64,000 nucleotides of DNA, taken from the NCBI RefSeq assembly GCF_001025175.1, contig NZ_AP012324.1, positions 62,001-126,000 on the forward strand, given 5' to 3'. Each line of letters starts with the position of its first letter. The stretch's first letter is position 1. The DNA comes from Bifidobacterium breve DSM 20213 = JCM 1192. GTDB taxonomy: Bacteria; Actinomycetota; Actinomycetes; Actinomycetales; Bifidobacteriaceae. Of this stretch, positions 34,012 to 42,444 are shown one piece after another. Made by a program: the position numbers and the translations under genes. The notes under the pieces are model-generated. The model searched no databases and had not been told where the DNA came from. It saw only the letters and a program-made list of their open reading frames with translations.

Positions 34012-35070
34012 ATGGCAGCAGTGACAGTGGTAATTACCAGTTGCAATCAGGGTCCGTTGATTCGCGAAGCAGTCGAGTCGGCATTGTCCCAGACGGTTCG
34101 CCCGGAACGCATCATCATCGTGGATGATGGGCCTGATGATCAAGCGTCCGTCAATGTGTTGAGTGCAATTCTCGACGATTGCCGGCATGGAGTGCCGGAT
34201 ACGGGCGGTGTCGCCGTCGATCTTATCGGGCAGGTGAATGCCGGTCCTTCCGCTGCGCGCAATCGTGGTGTCGCCGCTGCCGAGACGCCGTTCGTGGTGG
34301 TGCTGGATGGCGATGACCGTCTGATGCCGACCTTCATTGAGCGCACGTTGCCGTTGCTTACTGCTGATGATTCGATGGTCGCGGCCTCTGGCTGGCTGCG
34401 TACGTTCGGGGTTCTGGACTCAGTGGTCCAACCGATCGGTGGCGACGCGGGGGCGTTCGTGTCACATAACTGCTGCTCGGCCACATTCATGATTCGGCGC
34501 TCGGCTTGGGAGCGTTGCGGTGGCTACGACGAGTCGATGCGCAGTGGCTTTGAGGATTGGGATTTCTTCTTGTCGTTGCTGGAGAGTGGGTTGGCTGCGA
34601 AAGCGGAAGATGATATCGACGGTATTGGGGATGCCGGCGGTATCGATGATACCGATGGTGTCGAGGATGCTGGTAGTGCAGGCGGTGCTGTGGATATTGG
34701 CGGTACTAAGGATACCGGGAACATTGAGGCTGTCAGGGATGCCGGTAACACCAAGAATCCCAAGGAGGGCACGGCTCACATCGGCATTGTTCCCGAGCCC
34801 CTAATCGAATACCGCACGGCCCCGGCCTCCTCAAACGTGACCAGCATGACCAAGCGCCTCGATCTCATGCGCTTCCTGATCGTCAAGCATCGCGACCTCT
34901 ATGCCGCGCACATCGCCAACGCCATCCTCGGCGTTGAAGCCATCTCCATGAGCCGCTTAACCATGTGGGAATCGTTGATGTGCGGTGACACCACCGCCAG
35001 CCAAGCCTTCATGCTCCACCCCACCTACGGCGACGGCGGAATGGCCGCCGCCGTACGCTTGCGGAGTTGA
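34012..35070 (+). CDS. Glycosyltransferase family 2 protein with low-complexity insert
   Basis: A 352-residue protein with a GT-A fold. It begins TVVITSCNQGPLIREAVES, has VLDGDDRLMP as the metal-binding DxD-like motif and GFEDWDFFLSLL for the acceptor region. It would add sugars to surface polymers, but donor and acceptor are unknown. Residues about 196-253 are a low-complexity Asp/Gly/Ala/Ile-rich stretch made of degenerate GGTATTGGGGATGCC-like DNA units, which interrupts the domain just after the ED motif. There is no ribosome binding site; TAGACT at 34000-34005 lies six bases before the ATG. Confidence 0.82.
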   Translation: MAAVTVVITSCNQGPLIREAVESALSQTVRPERIIIVDDGPDDQASVNVLSAILDDCRHGVPDTGGVAVDLIGQVNAGPSAARNRGVAAAETPFVVVLDGDDRLMPTFIERTLPLLTADDSMVAASGWLRTFGVLDSVVQPIGGDAGAFVSHNCCSATFMIRRSAWERCGGYDESMRSGFEDWDFFLSLLESGLAAKAEDDIDGIGDAGGIDDTDGVEDAGSAGGAVDIGGTKDTGNIEAVRDAGNTKNPKEGTAHIGIVPEPLIEYRTAPASSNVTSMTKRLDLMRFLIVKHRDLYAAHIANAILGVEAISMSRLTMWESLMCGDTTASQAFMLHPTYGDGGMAAAVRLRS

Positions 35071-35076
35071 GAGGCA

Positions 35077-38000
35077 TCAGCTGACCAAATGCCGATAGAG
35101 CTCCGGATCGATTGGCCGGGCCAACCGCAGGATCGACAGCGTGACCTTCACGCTGCCTTGTCCGCTTGCGTCAGGTTTGGTGGTGAGCTGAGGGTTGTCA
35201 AACGCGGCAACGTGGCCAACGTAGTAGTACTTACCCTCGGCCTCTTCCGCCTTGCGCATAACGAATAACGGGACGAAATGCGTCTGGCCCCAATTCGGGC
35301 CAATGCCGTTAAGCGCCCATCGGAATTCGGGAGACTGCGGAGTTCGTCCATTCTTGCTGAAGTATTTCATTTCCTGTGTGCTCAGGAATTCATCTTCGTA
35401 TTGACTTGCCGCGTATTTCACGAAGATGGGCATGGTATTGGTTTCCTTGTCGAGGAGGTAACCACCCACGTTTTGCGGAGTATTCTCCTTCTTCCATCCG
35501 CACAGTCGCATGACGTCTGCCATGGAATATTTGCGTTCGTACAAGAACATGTGGTCAAAGACCTGTTGCCTGGCGGCGGCCTCACGGAATATATCTCGGC
35601 AATTGGCCATACCGGTGCGCAGAGTGTCCGCAAAGAAGATACGGAACGTTCTGTTCGTGGCAAGCATATCGGCGAATCTGCTGTTCAATCGATATGCGGT
35701 ACCGTTTTCTGTGCCGGTGCTGTTCGCGGCTTCGACTAATGGCTGATTGCCGAAACGATTGCAGTTTGGGCCGGTGAAATATGAGTAATCGAGCACGCTG
35801 ATCGCAGAGTCGAATTGCGTGTCTGAACCATCGGACTGCGGGAATTCAGTACGAATCGCATCGAGCAATTCGCTGCGGCCGATTGGCGAGCCCGCACTCC
35901 AATGCTGCGGTACGTCGTCGTCGAGCCGTTCGCTGACGAAATGGCATAGCTGAGCAAGAATGACCAATTCGTGCGGTCGCAATCCGGGCAGCAGCAGCTC
36001 CGCTGCCATCTTGAGTATCGCGTCTTCAACGTCGGTCACCGGCTCCAACTGATCCTCAAATGTCGCTTCATGATGTTTGCCTTTGCCCAGGCTTTTTTCA
36101 CGGGAACGCACGAAATCAAGATAGTTGCTGCGCTTCGATGCGATGGTATACGGCAGTGAGGGGTCGTAGTTATAGATGTCCGTAAGCATGGGGATGCGGC
36201 CCAGCTCGTAACGGACTTGGCGATACTGTTCGGACAGCTTTTTCATGTCGGACCAGTCGGCGGTGTCCAAAGACTTAAGGATGCGCTCCTTGGCGATCGG
36301 GTCGAAACTGATGGACGACAGGCCGATTGACTTTCTCTGCAGGTTCTTGCGAGCTCTGTCGCGGTCGCCGGTGTTGCCGTATAACGCCACCGGAATCAGA
36401 TAGTTGTTGTTGTAATTGCCAATGAAATCGATAACCACAACGCTTTCTTTGTGCGGGAATTTGCGCAGTCCGCGCCCGAGCTGCTGCGTGAAGATAATGC
36501 TGGATTCGGTGCTGCGCAACATGACGATTTGGTTGACGGCGGGAATATCAACTCCCTCATTGAACATATCGACAGTGAAGAGATAGTCGAGTTCGCCTTC
36601 AGTGAGCTTGCGGACGTATTCGTCTCGCTGCGTTTGGGACACGGGCCTGCCGTCATCGTCCGTGCTGGTAACGGCAGCGGTGCGATAGGGGCGTTCAGCT
36701 TGTTGATTCCACTGTTGGTTAAACAGCTGGGATAGCTTATGGGCTTCCTCCTGTCGGCTGCAGAACACGAGTCCGGTGACCGGAATGTTGAACTGCCCAT
36801 ATTCTTGCAACTTGTCAATGATGTAGCGGACTCGCTTTTCGGTGGCAAGCTGCTCGATCTCGTACTTGAGCTGTTTCGAGTCCTTCTCATCAAGGCCCTT
36901 GGAGACATCGAGACGATGGGCGATTCCATTCGGATCGTCGTTGGAGCCAAGGTATTCCGCAACACCGTAGTAGTGGAATGGACAGAGCATGTTCTCGTCC
37001 AACGCCTTCTGCAAGCGAATTTCGTACGCGATGTTATGCCCGAATAGCTCGAAGATGTTGATGCCGTCGGTGCGCTCTGGCGTGGCGGTCATGCCGAGCA
37101 TGAAGTCGGCATCTTTGAAATGATTGATGACGCGCTGATATCCTTCGGCTCCAGCGTGATGAACTTCGTCAACCAGAACGTAGTCGAATTCATCGGATTT
37201 GAATTGCGCCAAAACCTCCGGCTGCCGCATCGTCTGTACCGTGGCGAATACGTAGCGGCGGTCCTGTTGCTTGCTGGTGCCTGAATACAATCCCAATTCG
37301 GATTCATCGCAGCCGAGCACCTTTTGGTAAGACTTCATTGCAGTTTGAAGAATCATCTGCTGCTGGGCGATGTACAGCATGCGCTTCGGCTGGCATTCGC
37401 GTACGTCGAATGCGGAAAGGTGCGTTTTTCCGGTGCCGGTGGCCGACACGATAATTGCGCGGTGCTCGCCTTGTTCACGAATCTTCTTGAGATTCGCCAA
37501 CGCCTCCTGTTGCATGGCGTTTGGCTGAATATCATGCCCCTCAAGCGACTGCAGAATCTCATGACGCGGTGGGGCGTATTTCTTGAAATCTTCCTCATAC
37601 TGTTTGATCCATTCTTCGGTCAGCGGAACGGAATCAGCCACCTGTGAGTCGATTTCATCCTGGAACTGCCCGACCAGCTCTCCATCCGCCAGCGATGAGA
37701 CTTTGAGATTCCATTCGCGTTGCGTGGTCAATGCGGCTCCAGTGAGATTGGAACTGCCAACGTACAGGTCGTAATAGGGTGTGCCGTCTTTCATGCGGCG
37801 AGAAAAGATATATCCCTTGGGATGGAATGGTTGTCCTTGAGCTATTGCGGAAACTGAGGTATTACGGGAACCTTCCCACACGCGAACGTCAACACCAGTG
37901 GTGTTCTGAAGATGCAGCAGCTCCCAGAATGCCCTGGGATCGTTGAAATGATTTTTCGTTGAGGTAATCAGTGTGCCCGCTCGGGTCGCTGTTTCATGGT

Positions 38001-38283
38001 GACTTCTGAAGTCTTCAAATAAGCTGAGCACGGCCTCAGCCGAGACGAATGCGACAGAAATGTCGAAGGAATCGCTAGTAGCCAAGGAATTGCCGATTTC
38101 CTCGCGCATGGTCAATCCACCGGGGCGATTTGCGATGAGGGTCGGCTTATATTCGCCGGGAGCATCTGAGCGCGGCTCGATCAGACCTGAGATGACATCT
38201 TCGAGGATCGAGGGGGTTGGATCAGAATCGTGATGTTGCGTGTTGGCTGGAGAGTCTGAGGTGCTGACCAGATTTATAGACAT
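35077..38283 (-). CDS. PLD nuclease-like, SF2 helicase and DUF3427 protein
   Basis: A 1068-residue protein. The N-terminal phospholipase D-like domain has HPKGYIFSRR (His154, Lys156) and YVGSSNLTGAA (176-183). The helicase core has the Walker A ATGTGKT (281-287), DEVHH (372-376), TATPERTDG (about 399-407) and QLGRGLRKF in motif VI. The C-terminus is a DUF3427 domain (NGIGPNWGQTHFVPLFVMRK). The family may act on DNA ends or restrict foreign DNA, but its function is not established. It is on the same strand as, and 61 bases after, the NUDIX gene, with AGGG before its start. Lower G+C in several stretches suggests transfer. Confidence 0.88.
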   Translation of the reverse strand: MSINLVSTSDSPANTQHHDSDPTPSILEDVISGLIEPRSDAPGEYKPTLIANRPGGLTMREEIGNSLATSDSFDISVAFVSAEAVLSLFEDFRSHHETATRAGTLITSTKNHFNDPRAFWELLHLQNTTGVDVRVWEGSRNTSVSAIAQGQPFHPKGYIFSRRMKDGTPYYDLYVGSSNLTGAALTTQREWNLKVSSLADGELVGQFQDEIDSQVADSVPLTEEWIKQYEEDFKKYAPPRHEILQSLEGHDIQPNAMQQEALANLKKIREQGEHRAIIVSATGTGKTHLSAFDVRECQPKRMLYIAQQQMILQTAMKSYQKVLGCDESELGLYSGTSKQQDRRYVFATVQTMRQPEVLAQFKSDEFDYVLVDEVHHAGAEGYQRVINHFKDADFMLGMTATPERTDGINIFELFGHNIAYEIRLQKALDENMLCPFHYYGVAEYLGSNDDPNGIAHRLDVSKGLDEKDSKQLKYEIEQLATEKRVRYIIDKLQEYGQFNIPVTGLVFCSRQEEAHKLSQLFNQQWNQQAERPYRTAAVTSTDDDGRPVSQTQRDEYVRKLTEGELDYLFTVDMFNEGVDIPAVNQIVMLRSTESSIIFTQQLGRGLRKFPHKESVVVIDFIGNYNNNYLIPVALYGNTGDRDRARKNLQRKSIGLSSISFDPIAKERILKSLDTADWSDMKKLSEQYRQVRYELGRIPMLTDIYNYDPSLPYTIASKRSNYLDFVRSREKSLGKGKHHEATFEDQLEPVTDVEDAILKMAAELLLPGLRPHELVILAQLCHFVSERLDDDVPQHWSAGSPIGRSELLDAIRTEFPQSDGSDTQFDSAISVLDYSYFTGPNCNRFGNQPLVEAANSTGTENGTAYRLNSRFADMLATNRTFRIFFADTLRTGMANCRDIFREAAARQQVFDHMFLYERKYSMADVMRLCGWKKENTPQNVGGYLLDKETNTMPIFVKYAASQYEDEFLSTQEMKYFSKNGRTPQSPEFRWALNGIGPNWGQTHFVPLFVMRKAEEAEGKYYYVGHVAAFDNPQLTTKPDASGQGSVKVTLSILRLARPIDPELYRHLVS

Positions 38284-38344
38284 GTTGCCCTGTTCCCTTG
38301 CGATTCGGATCGTTTGATGAATGCCTGACTGCGCTGTGGCGCGT

Positions 38345-38758
38345 TCATCGGAGCGTCAGTTGTTTGTCCGCGATAATCGCGACTGCTTCGCGATCTACCG
38401 GAGCCCAGTTCAATGTCGGCATATCAGCAGGATTCAGCCATCGGATATCAGTGTGCTCGGTGAGATGCGGCGTACCGGCGATGAGGTGACAGATGAATGT
38501 GGTGAGCCGCACGGTTCCAAAGTCGTAGGCGTATTCGCTGGTACATACCTCTTCCGCGACCTCAACTTCGCATAACAGCTCTTCTTCGATTTCGCGGTGC
38601 AAGGCTTGCCGCGCTGTTTCATGAGGCTCAATTTTGCCGCCGGGGAACTCCCAGTATCCGGCCAACGACTTTCCCGGGCCGCGCTGGGCGCATAGTACGG
38701 TGCCGTTGGTGACGATTGCAGCTCCTACGACGTTAATGATTTTGCGTTCCCGCTCCAT
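38345..38758 (-). CDS. NUDIX hydrolase (MutT-like)
   Basis: A 137-residue enzyme that hydrolyses nucleoside diphosphates linked to another moiety; MutT members clean up oxidised nucleotides. The NUDIX box reads [12 protein letters not shown] followed by [14 protein letters not shown]. The usual glycine of REUxEExGU is replaced by leucine, but the metal-binding Glu cluster is intact. The ATG at 38758 has no ribosome binding site, and TATCCT (minus strand) lies eight bases before it, so it may be leaderless. It precedes the helicase gene in the same direction, which suggests one transcript. Confidence 0.85.
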   Translation of the reverse strand: MERERKIINVVGAAIVTNGTVLCAQRGPGKSLAGYWEFPGGKIEPHETARQALHREIEEELLCEVEVAEEVCTSEYAYDFGTVRLTTFICHLIAGTPHLTEHTDIRWLNPADMPTLNWAPVDREAVAIIADKQLTLR

Positions 38759-38993
38759 GAACAACCAGGATACAACGCTTCAAGATCCACAAGCGATCCA
38801 CGATCCTCGGCGGTTTTGCAATATCGATCCTGATGCTTTTGATTATGCGATCGGACGGGTCGAAAATGTCGGTGTGGACGCTACCGACTATTGTGGTGAG
38901 CAGGAGAAGCAGTCTGTTTCCGAGGTGAGATTCGGGAACGGTCCGACTCTCGGCAGTGATTTATCCACGCAGACAAGCCAAAGGAGCCTCGCC

Positions 38994-39326
38994 ATGATCC
39001 TCGTCACCACCACCCCGTCTGTCGACGGATACACCATCACCAACTACCAGGGCATTGTCTTCGGCGAAGTGATCTCCGGCGTGAACATGTTCAAGGACAT
39101 CGGCGCGGGCCTGCGCAACATGTTCGGCGGCCGCAGCCAGGGCTATGAGGAAGAGCTGATGCGCGCCCGTAACGAGGCCATCGCCGAAATGCAACAACGC
39201 GCGGAGGCGATGGGTGCGCACGCCGTGGTCGGAGTAGATATCGACTACGAGGTGCTCGGCACAGACAATGGCATGCTCATGGTTACCGCGTCCGGCACGG
39301 CTGTGCAGCTCGCGCGCAAGGCCTGA
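38994..39326 (+). CDS. YbjQ/UPF0145 family protein
   Basis: A 110-residue soluble protein with [35 protein letters not shown] and [18 protein letters not shown], which identify UPF0145. These proteins form pentamers, and their function is unknown. The frame is open from 38634, but the ATG at 38994 is preceded by AAAGGAG and gives the family's usual length. Upstream bases 38759-38993 contain no recognisable gene, only an in-frame extension that I reject as coding. Confidence 0.88.
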   Translation: MILVTTTPSVDGYTITNYQGIVFGEVISGVNMFKDIGAGLRNMFGGRSQGYEEELMRARNEAIAEMQQRAEAMGAHAVVGVDIDYEVLGTDNGMLMVTASGTAVQLARKA

Positions 39327-39386
39327 AAATACCTATATTGAGGGCGGTCGGGTGGCCTGCTTGGCTGCCCACGCAGTTCGTGCAGC

Positions 39387-40244
39387 TTACAGCGCGCAAA
39401 CAATCAGATAAATCGCCACGACGTGGCAGGCGTACCCGATGACCGTGCCCAAGTGAAACACCTCGTGGAACTCGAACCAGCCGGGGACGGGGTTCGGCTT
39501 GCGCAGTGCAAAACACACGGCACCGGCGATATACGCAGCGCCTCCGCATGCAATAAGTATGGTCGGCGCCGGGCCCACTGCGGGAGCCGTCCAGAGTTGC
39601 GGAATGAGCGTCACCGGGGCCAATCCCAGCACAACATACACAGTGGTGAACACCCAATTCGGGGTTCGTAGCCAGACGATATGCAGTATCGTGCCGATGG
39701 CCGCGGTCGCCCAGATCACCGTGAGATATGGCCGGCGAATCGCCGGGTTGAGCGCGAACAGTACGGGCGTATTGGTGCCGGCGATGATGAGGAAGATATT
39801 CGAATAATCAATGCCACACAGCACGCGGGTCACCTTCGCGCTGCGCCACGGCACGACGTGCAGCAGCGCGCTGTTGCCGAACAGCAGCATGGCCGAGGCG
39901 CCGTACACTGCGCAGGCCGCCTTGACGGGGCCGGCCGGCGCGATACAAATGAGCACGATGGATGCCGCGATGCACAGCGGCAGGGTGGCGAGGTGCAGCC
40001 ATCCGCGAAGGCGGGGCTTGCGTATGCCGAATGCGTCCACGGGAACAATCTGACGCTTGACCGCTTTCAGCGCGGCTTTGGCCTGACGGTAACGTGATTG
40101 CGCGGCCTTGTAGCGGGCCGATGCGCGATCCAGTTCGGCGGGGCCGGTGCTTGCACCGGACTTTTGGCTCGCGGTCACGGAAGGCGTAACTGTTGAGGCG
40201 GAAGCCATTTTTCGCCCAGATGGCGTACTGATGGAAACGCTCAT
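39387..40244 (-). CDS. Hemolysin III / PAQR-like membrane protein
   Basis: A 285-residue protein with a hydrophilic N-terminus of about 75 residues and seven membrane helices. The metal-site motifs are visible: a conserved His/Asp pair in FGNSALLHVVP (first part), and FHEVFHLGTVIGYACHVVAIY with two histidines at the end. This is the bacterial hemolysin III (YqfA/TrhA) family. Despite the name, most members are not proven haemolysins; relatives control lipid fluidity. The ATG at 40244 has GAGGTG upstream; a GTG at 40253 is also possible. Confidence 0.82.
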   Translation of the reverse strand: MSVSISTPSGRKMASASTVTPSVTASQKSGASTGPAELDRASARYKAAQSRYRQAKAALKAVKRQIVPVDAFGIRKPRLRGWLHLATLPLCIAASIVLICIAPAGPVKAACAVYGASAMLLFGNSALLHVVPWRSAKVTRVLCGIDYSNIFLIIAGTNTPVLFALNPAIRRPYLTVIWATAAIGTILHIVWLRTPNWVFTTVYVVLGLAPVTLIPQLWTAPAVGPAPTILIACGGAAYIAGAVCFALRKPNPVPGWFEFHEVFHLGTVIGYACHVVAIYLIVCAL

Positions 40245-40400
40245 ACGAATCACCTCGCCATGGCCGGCGACGCTCTCCCGACCACTAACTTACGCTACCG
40301 TAACCTAGTATAGGTCGACACAATAATCAAGGTTGATTCGTCCGACAGGTGAATGGACAAAAATCCTATGAACCCAGCAAAGCGGTCCTCGGTCCCGGAC

Positions 40401-40435
40401 AAAGCAAAAGAGCCGGAACCTTTCGGTTCCAGCCC
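40401..40435 (-). terminator. Terminator after the tRNA-Leu gene
   Basis: On the minus strand a GGAACC/GGTTCC hairpin is followed by CTTTTGCTTT. It lies ten bases past the tRNA 3' end. Confidence 0.65.
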
Positions 40436-40444
40436 TTTACTTGC

Positions 40445-40530
40445 TGGTGCGAGTGGGGGGAGTTGAACCCCCACGAGCATACACTCACTGCCACCTGAAG
40501 ACAGCGCGTCTACCATTCCGCCACACTCGC
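40445..40530 (-). tRNA. tRNA-Leu (anticodon CAG)
   Basis: A class II tRNA on the minus strand. The acceptor stem GCGAGTG/CACTCGC pairs bases 40524-40530 with 40449-40455, and CCA is encoded at 40445-40447. The anticodon stem CTGTC/GGCAG holds the loop TTCAGGT, giving the anticodon CAG. A long variable arm and a GTTCAACTC T-loop fit leucine. A terminator hairpin follows. Confidence 0.93.
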
Positions 40531-40653
40531 AGACAGTCGACCAACTTACACCCAGCCGTCCAATCGCACAACGTCCGGCGTGTCGCGTTGGTGGCAGACA
40601 TGTATTGTTCGTGAATCTCCTACGGGTGCTGTGATTTTTTGAGTGTAGCGCTG

Positions 40654-40697
40654 CTCCCCTCGGTCACTTCGTGGCAGCTCCCCTCAGAGAGGGAAGC
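40654..40697. repeat. Dispersed GGGGAG-type repeat
   Basis: CTCCCCTCGGTCACTTCGTG followed by GCAGCTCCCCTCAGAGAGGGAAG. It lies just past the 3' end of tgt and closely matches the coding copies at 20329 and 45499. Confidence 0.7.
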
Positions 40698-40728
40698 CAG
40701 AAGGAGATTGCGCAAGCTACGGCTAGGC

Positions 40729-42042
40729 TCACAGGCCTGGTTTGCGCTCGCCGTTGCCGTAGAAGTGTGCCAGAGCCTCGTCGCGGAACTCGTCGAAGTA
40801 GCCGCCGTCGATCGAGGCGCGGATGTCGTCCAGCAGTTTCACGAAGAAATGCTCGTTATGAATCGTGGCCAGTGTGAACCCGTTGAACTCGCGGGCGCGC
40901 AGCAGGTGATCGACATACGCGCGCGAATAGTGCTGGCACGTGTAGCAATCGCACCCGGCCTCCAGCGGCCCGAAATCGAACTTGTGCTGGGCGCGCTTGA
41001 TGTTGTACCGGCCGGCGCGCGTGTAGATCGCGCCGTTGCGGGCGCAGCGCGCGGGGGCCACGCAGTCGAAGGTGTCGCCGCCGTTCTCCACGCACGCGAA
41101 GATATCGTCCACGGAGGCGATGCCCAGCACATGGCGCGGCCGGCTCTCCGGCATCGCGTCGCAGATCCAGGCGCAAGTGTCGCCGATGATGCGTTTCTCG
41201 ATCGCGCCGCCAATGCCCACGCCGTCGAAGTCCAGCGACGCGATCTGCGAAGCCGCGCGCCGGCGCAGATCCTCATAATTCGCGCCCTGCACCACGCCGT
41301 ACAACGCCTGGTAGGGCTTGCCCAGACGCGTTGCCGTCAGCCGCTGATGTTCCTCCACACACCGGCGGGCCCAGCGGAACGTGCGCTCCACCGAATCCTC
41401 CTGATAGGACCGCGTATTCATCAGCGTGGTCAGCTCGTCGAACGCGAACATGATATCTGCGCCAATTTTGTGCTGGATGCCCATCGAAATCTCGGCAGAG
41501 AACCGGTGCGCGTCACCGTTCAAAGGAGATTTGAACGTCACGCCGTCCTCGTCCACCCATGCCATGCGTTCCTTGCCTTTGGCGATGATGTCGTCCGACT
41601 TCATGCCGGTTACATCCATCGCCAGCGTCTTCTTGAATCCGACGCCCAGCGACATCACCTGGAATCCGCCCGAATCGGTGAACGTCGGACCGTCCCAATT
41701 CATAAAGCGCGCCAGCCCGCCGGCTGCGTCGAGCACATCCTCACCAGGGCGTTCAAACAGGTGGAAGGCGTTGGCCAGCAAGCACTGCGCGCCTAACTCC
41801 TTCATCTGCTCGGGCAGCACGGCCTTCATCGCGGCCTGCGTGCCCACCGGTACAAATGCGGGCGTGCGGATGTCGCCGTGCGGCGTATGGATAATGCCGG
41901 TGCGCCCGTAGCGGGCGCCGTCACGCCCCAACCCGTTCGCTGCCGAAGGCAGCCGTGTAATCGTCTCGAAGTGGAAAGCGCTGCGGTCGCCGGGCTTTCC
42001 AGCCTGCGCTCCCAGCGGATGGTTCAAAACATCGCTTGTCAT
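40729..42042 (-). CDS. tgt: Queuine/preQ1 tRNA-ribosyltransferase
   Basis: A 437-residue enzyme that exchanges guanine at the wobble position of GUN-anticodon tRNAs for a queuosine precursor. Key sequences are TPAFVPVGTQAAMK, TDSGGFQVMSLG, and the zinc site CDCYTCQHYSRAYVDHL. Asp of the GIGG/FDGVG region provides the nucleophile. The length is somewhat above the usual 370-400. No queuosine-synthesis genes are in the window, so the base may be salvaged. The ATG at 42042 is preceded by TAAAGT six bases away with no ribosome binding site. It lies beside, and on the same strand as, the tRNA-Leu gene. Confidence 0.95.
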   Translation of the reverse strand: MTSDVLNHPLGAQAGKPGDRSAFHFETITRLPSAANGLGRDGARYGRTGIIHTPHGDIRTPAFVPVGTQAAMKAVLPEQMKELGAQCLLANAFHLFERPGEDVLDAAGGLARFMNWDGPTFTDSGGFQVMSLGVGFKKTLAMDVTGMKSDDIIAKGKERMAWVDEDGVTFKSPLNGDAHRFSAEISMGIQHKIGADIMFAFDELTTLMNTRSYQEDSVERTFRWARRCVEEHQRLTATRLGKPYQALYGVVQGANYEDLRRRAASQIASLDFDGVGIGGAIEKRIIGDTCAWICDAMPESRPRHVLGIASVDDIFACVENGGDTFDCVAPARCARNGAIYTRAGRYNIKRAQHKFDFGPLEAGCDCYTCQHYSRAYVDHLLRAREFNGFTLATIHNEHFFVKLLDDIRASIDGGYFDEFRDEALAHFYGNGERKPGL

Positions 42043-42082
42043 AGTTTCACTTTAGGCAAAAGGGCCAGAAATTGTGAAGAAC

Positions 42083-42280
42083 TCGGTTTCGAGGGGCTGA
42101 TTTTGTGTTTTCCAAACATCTATCTCCGCTTCAAGGGGCTGATGCCCAAGTAGACGGCTCACAAGAATGGCGGAATGGCGTTAACGCAAGGCTCCTGATA
42201 CTCTGATTTGGCCAGCTGAACAGCCCCTTGAAACGGAAGTAGACATCCGGGAATCGCCGGATCGGCCCCTCGAAACCGAG
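42083..42280. repeat. Long-stem inverted repeat element C
   Basis: Arms of about 60 bases (42083-42142 and 42221-42280) both begin or end with CTCGGTTTCGAGGGGC and repeat GCTTCAAGGGGCTGA-like units. The loop carries TGGCGGAATGGCGTT followed by AACGCA. It has the same layout as element B (30658-30851). It occupies the 400-base gap between tgt and the HtrA gene together with both promoters. Confidence 0.82.
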
Positions 42281-42444
42281 ATACCCATGGTGCTCTTCGA
42301 TGATTACTCATAGACTTTCAACTAACGTTCAGAAAATCTCCAGATTAACTGCCTTTACTACTGAATTAGCGCATGAGAGTGGCGGCGAACAAGCGCCCAG
42401 AGCCGCTGAACAAACGTGATAGGAATTTTAGAAAAGGAGCAGCA

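Noticed and set aside
38757..38993. An in-frame N-terminal extension of the YbjQ protein
   Set aside because: The family length and the AAAGGAG before 38994 favour the short form, and the extension has no similarity I recognise.
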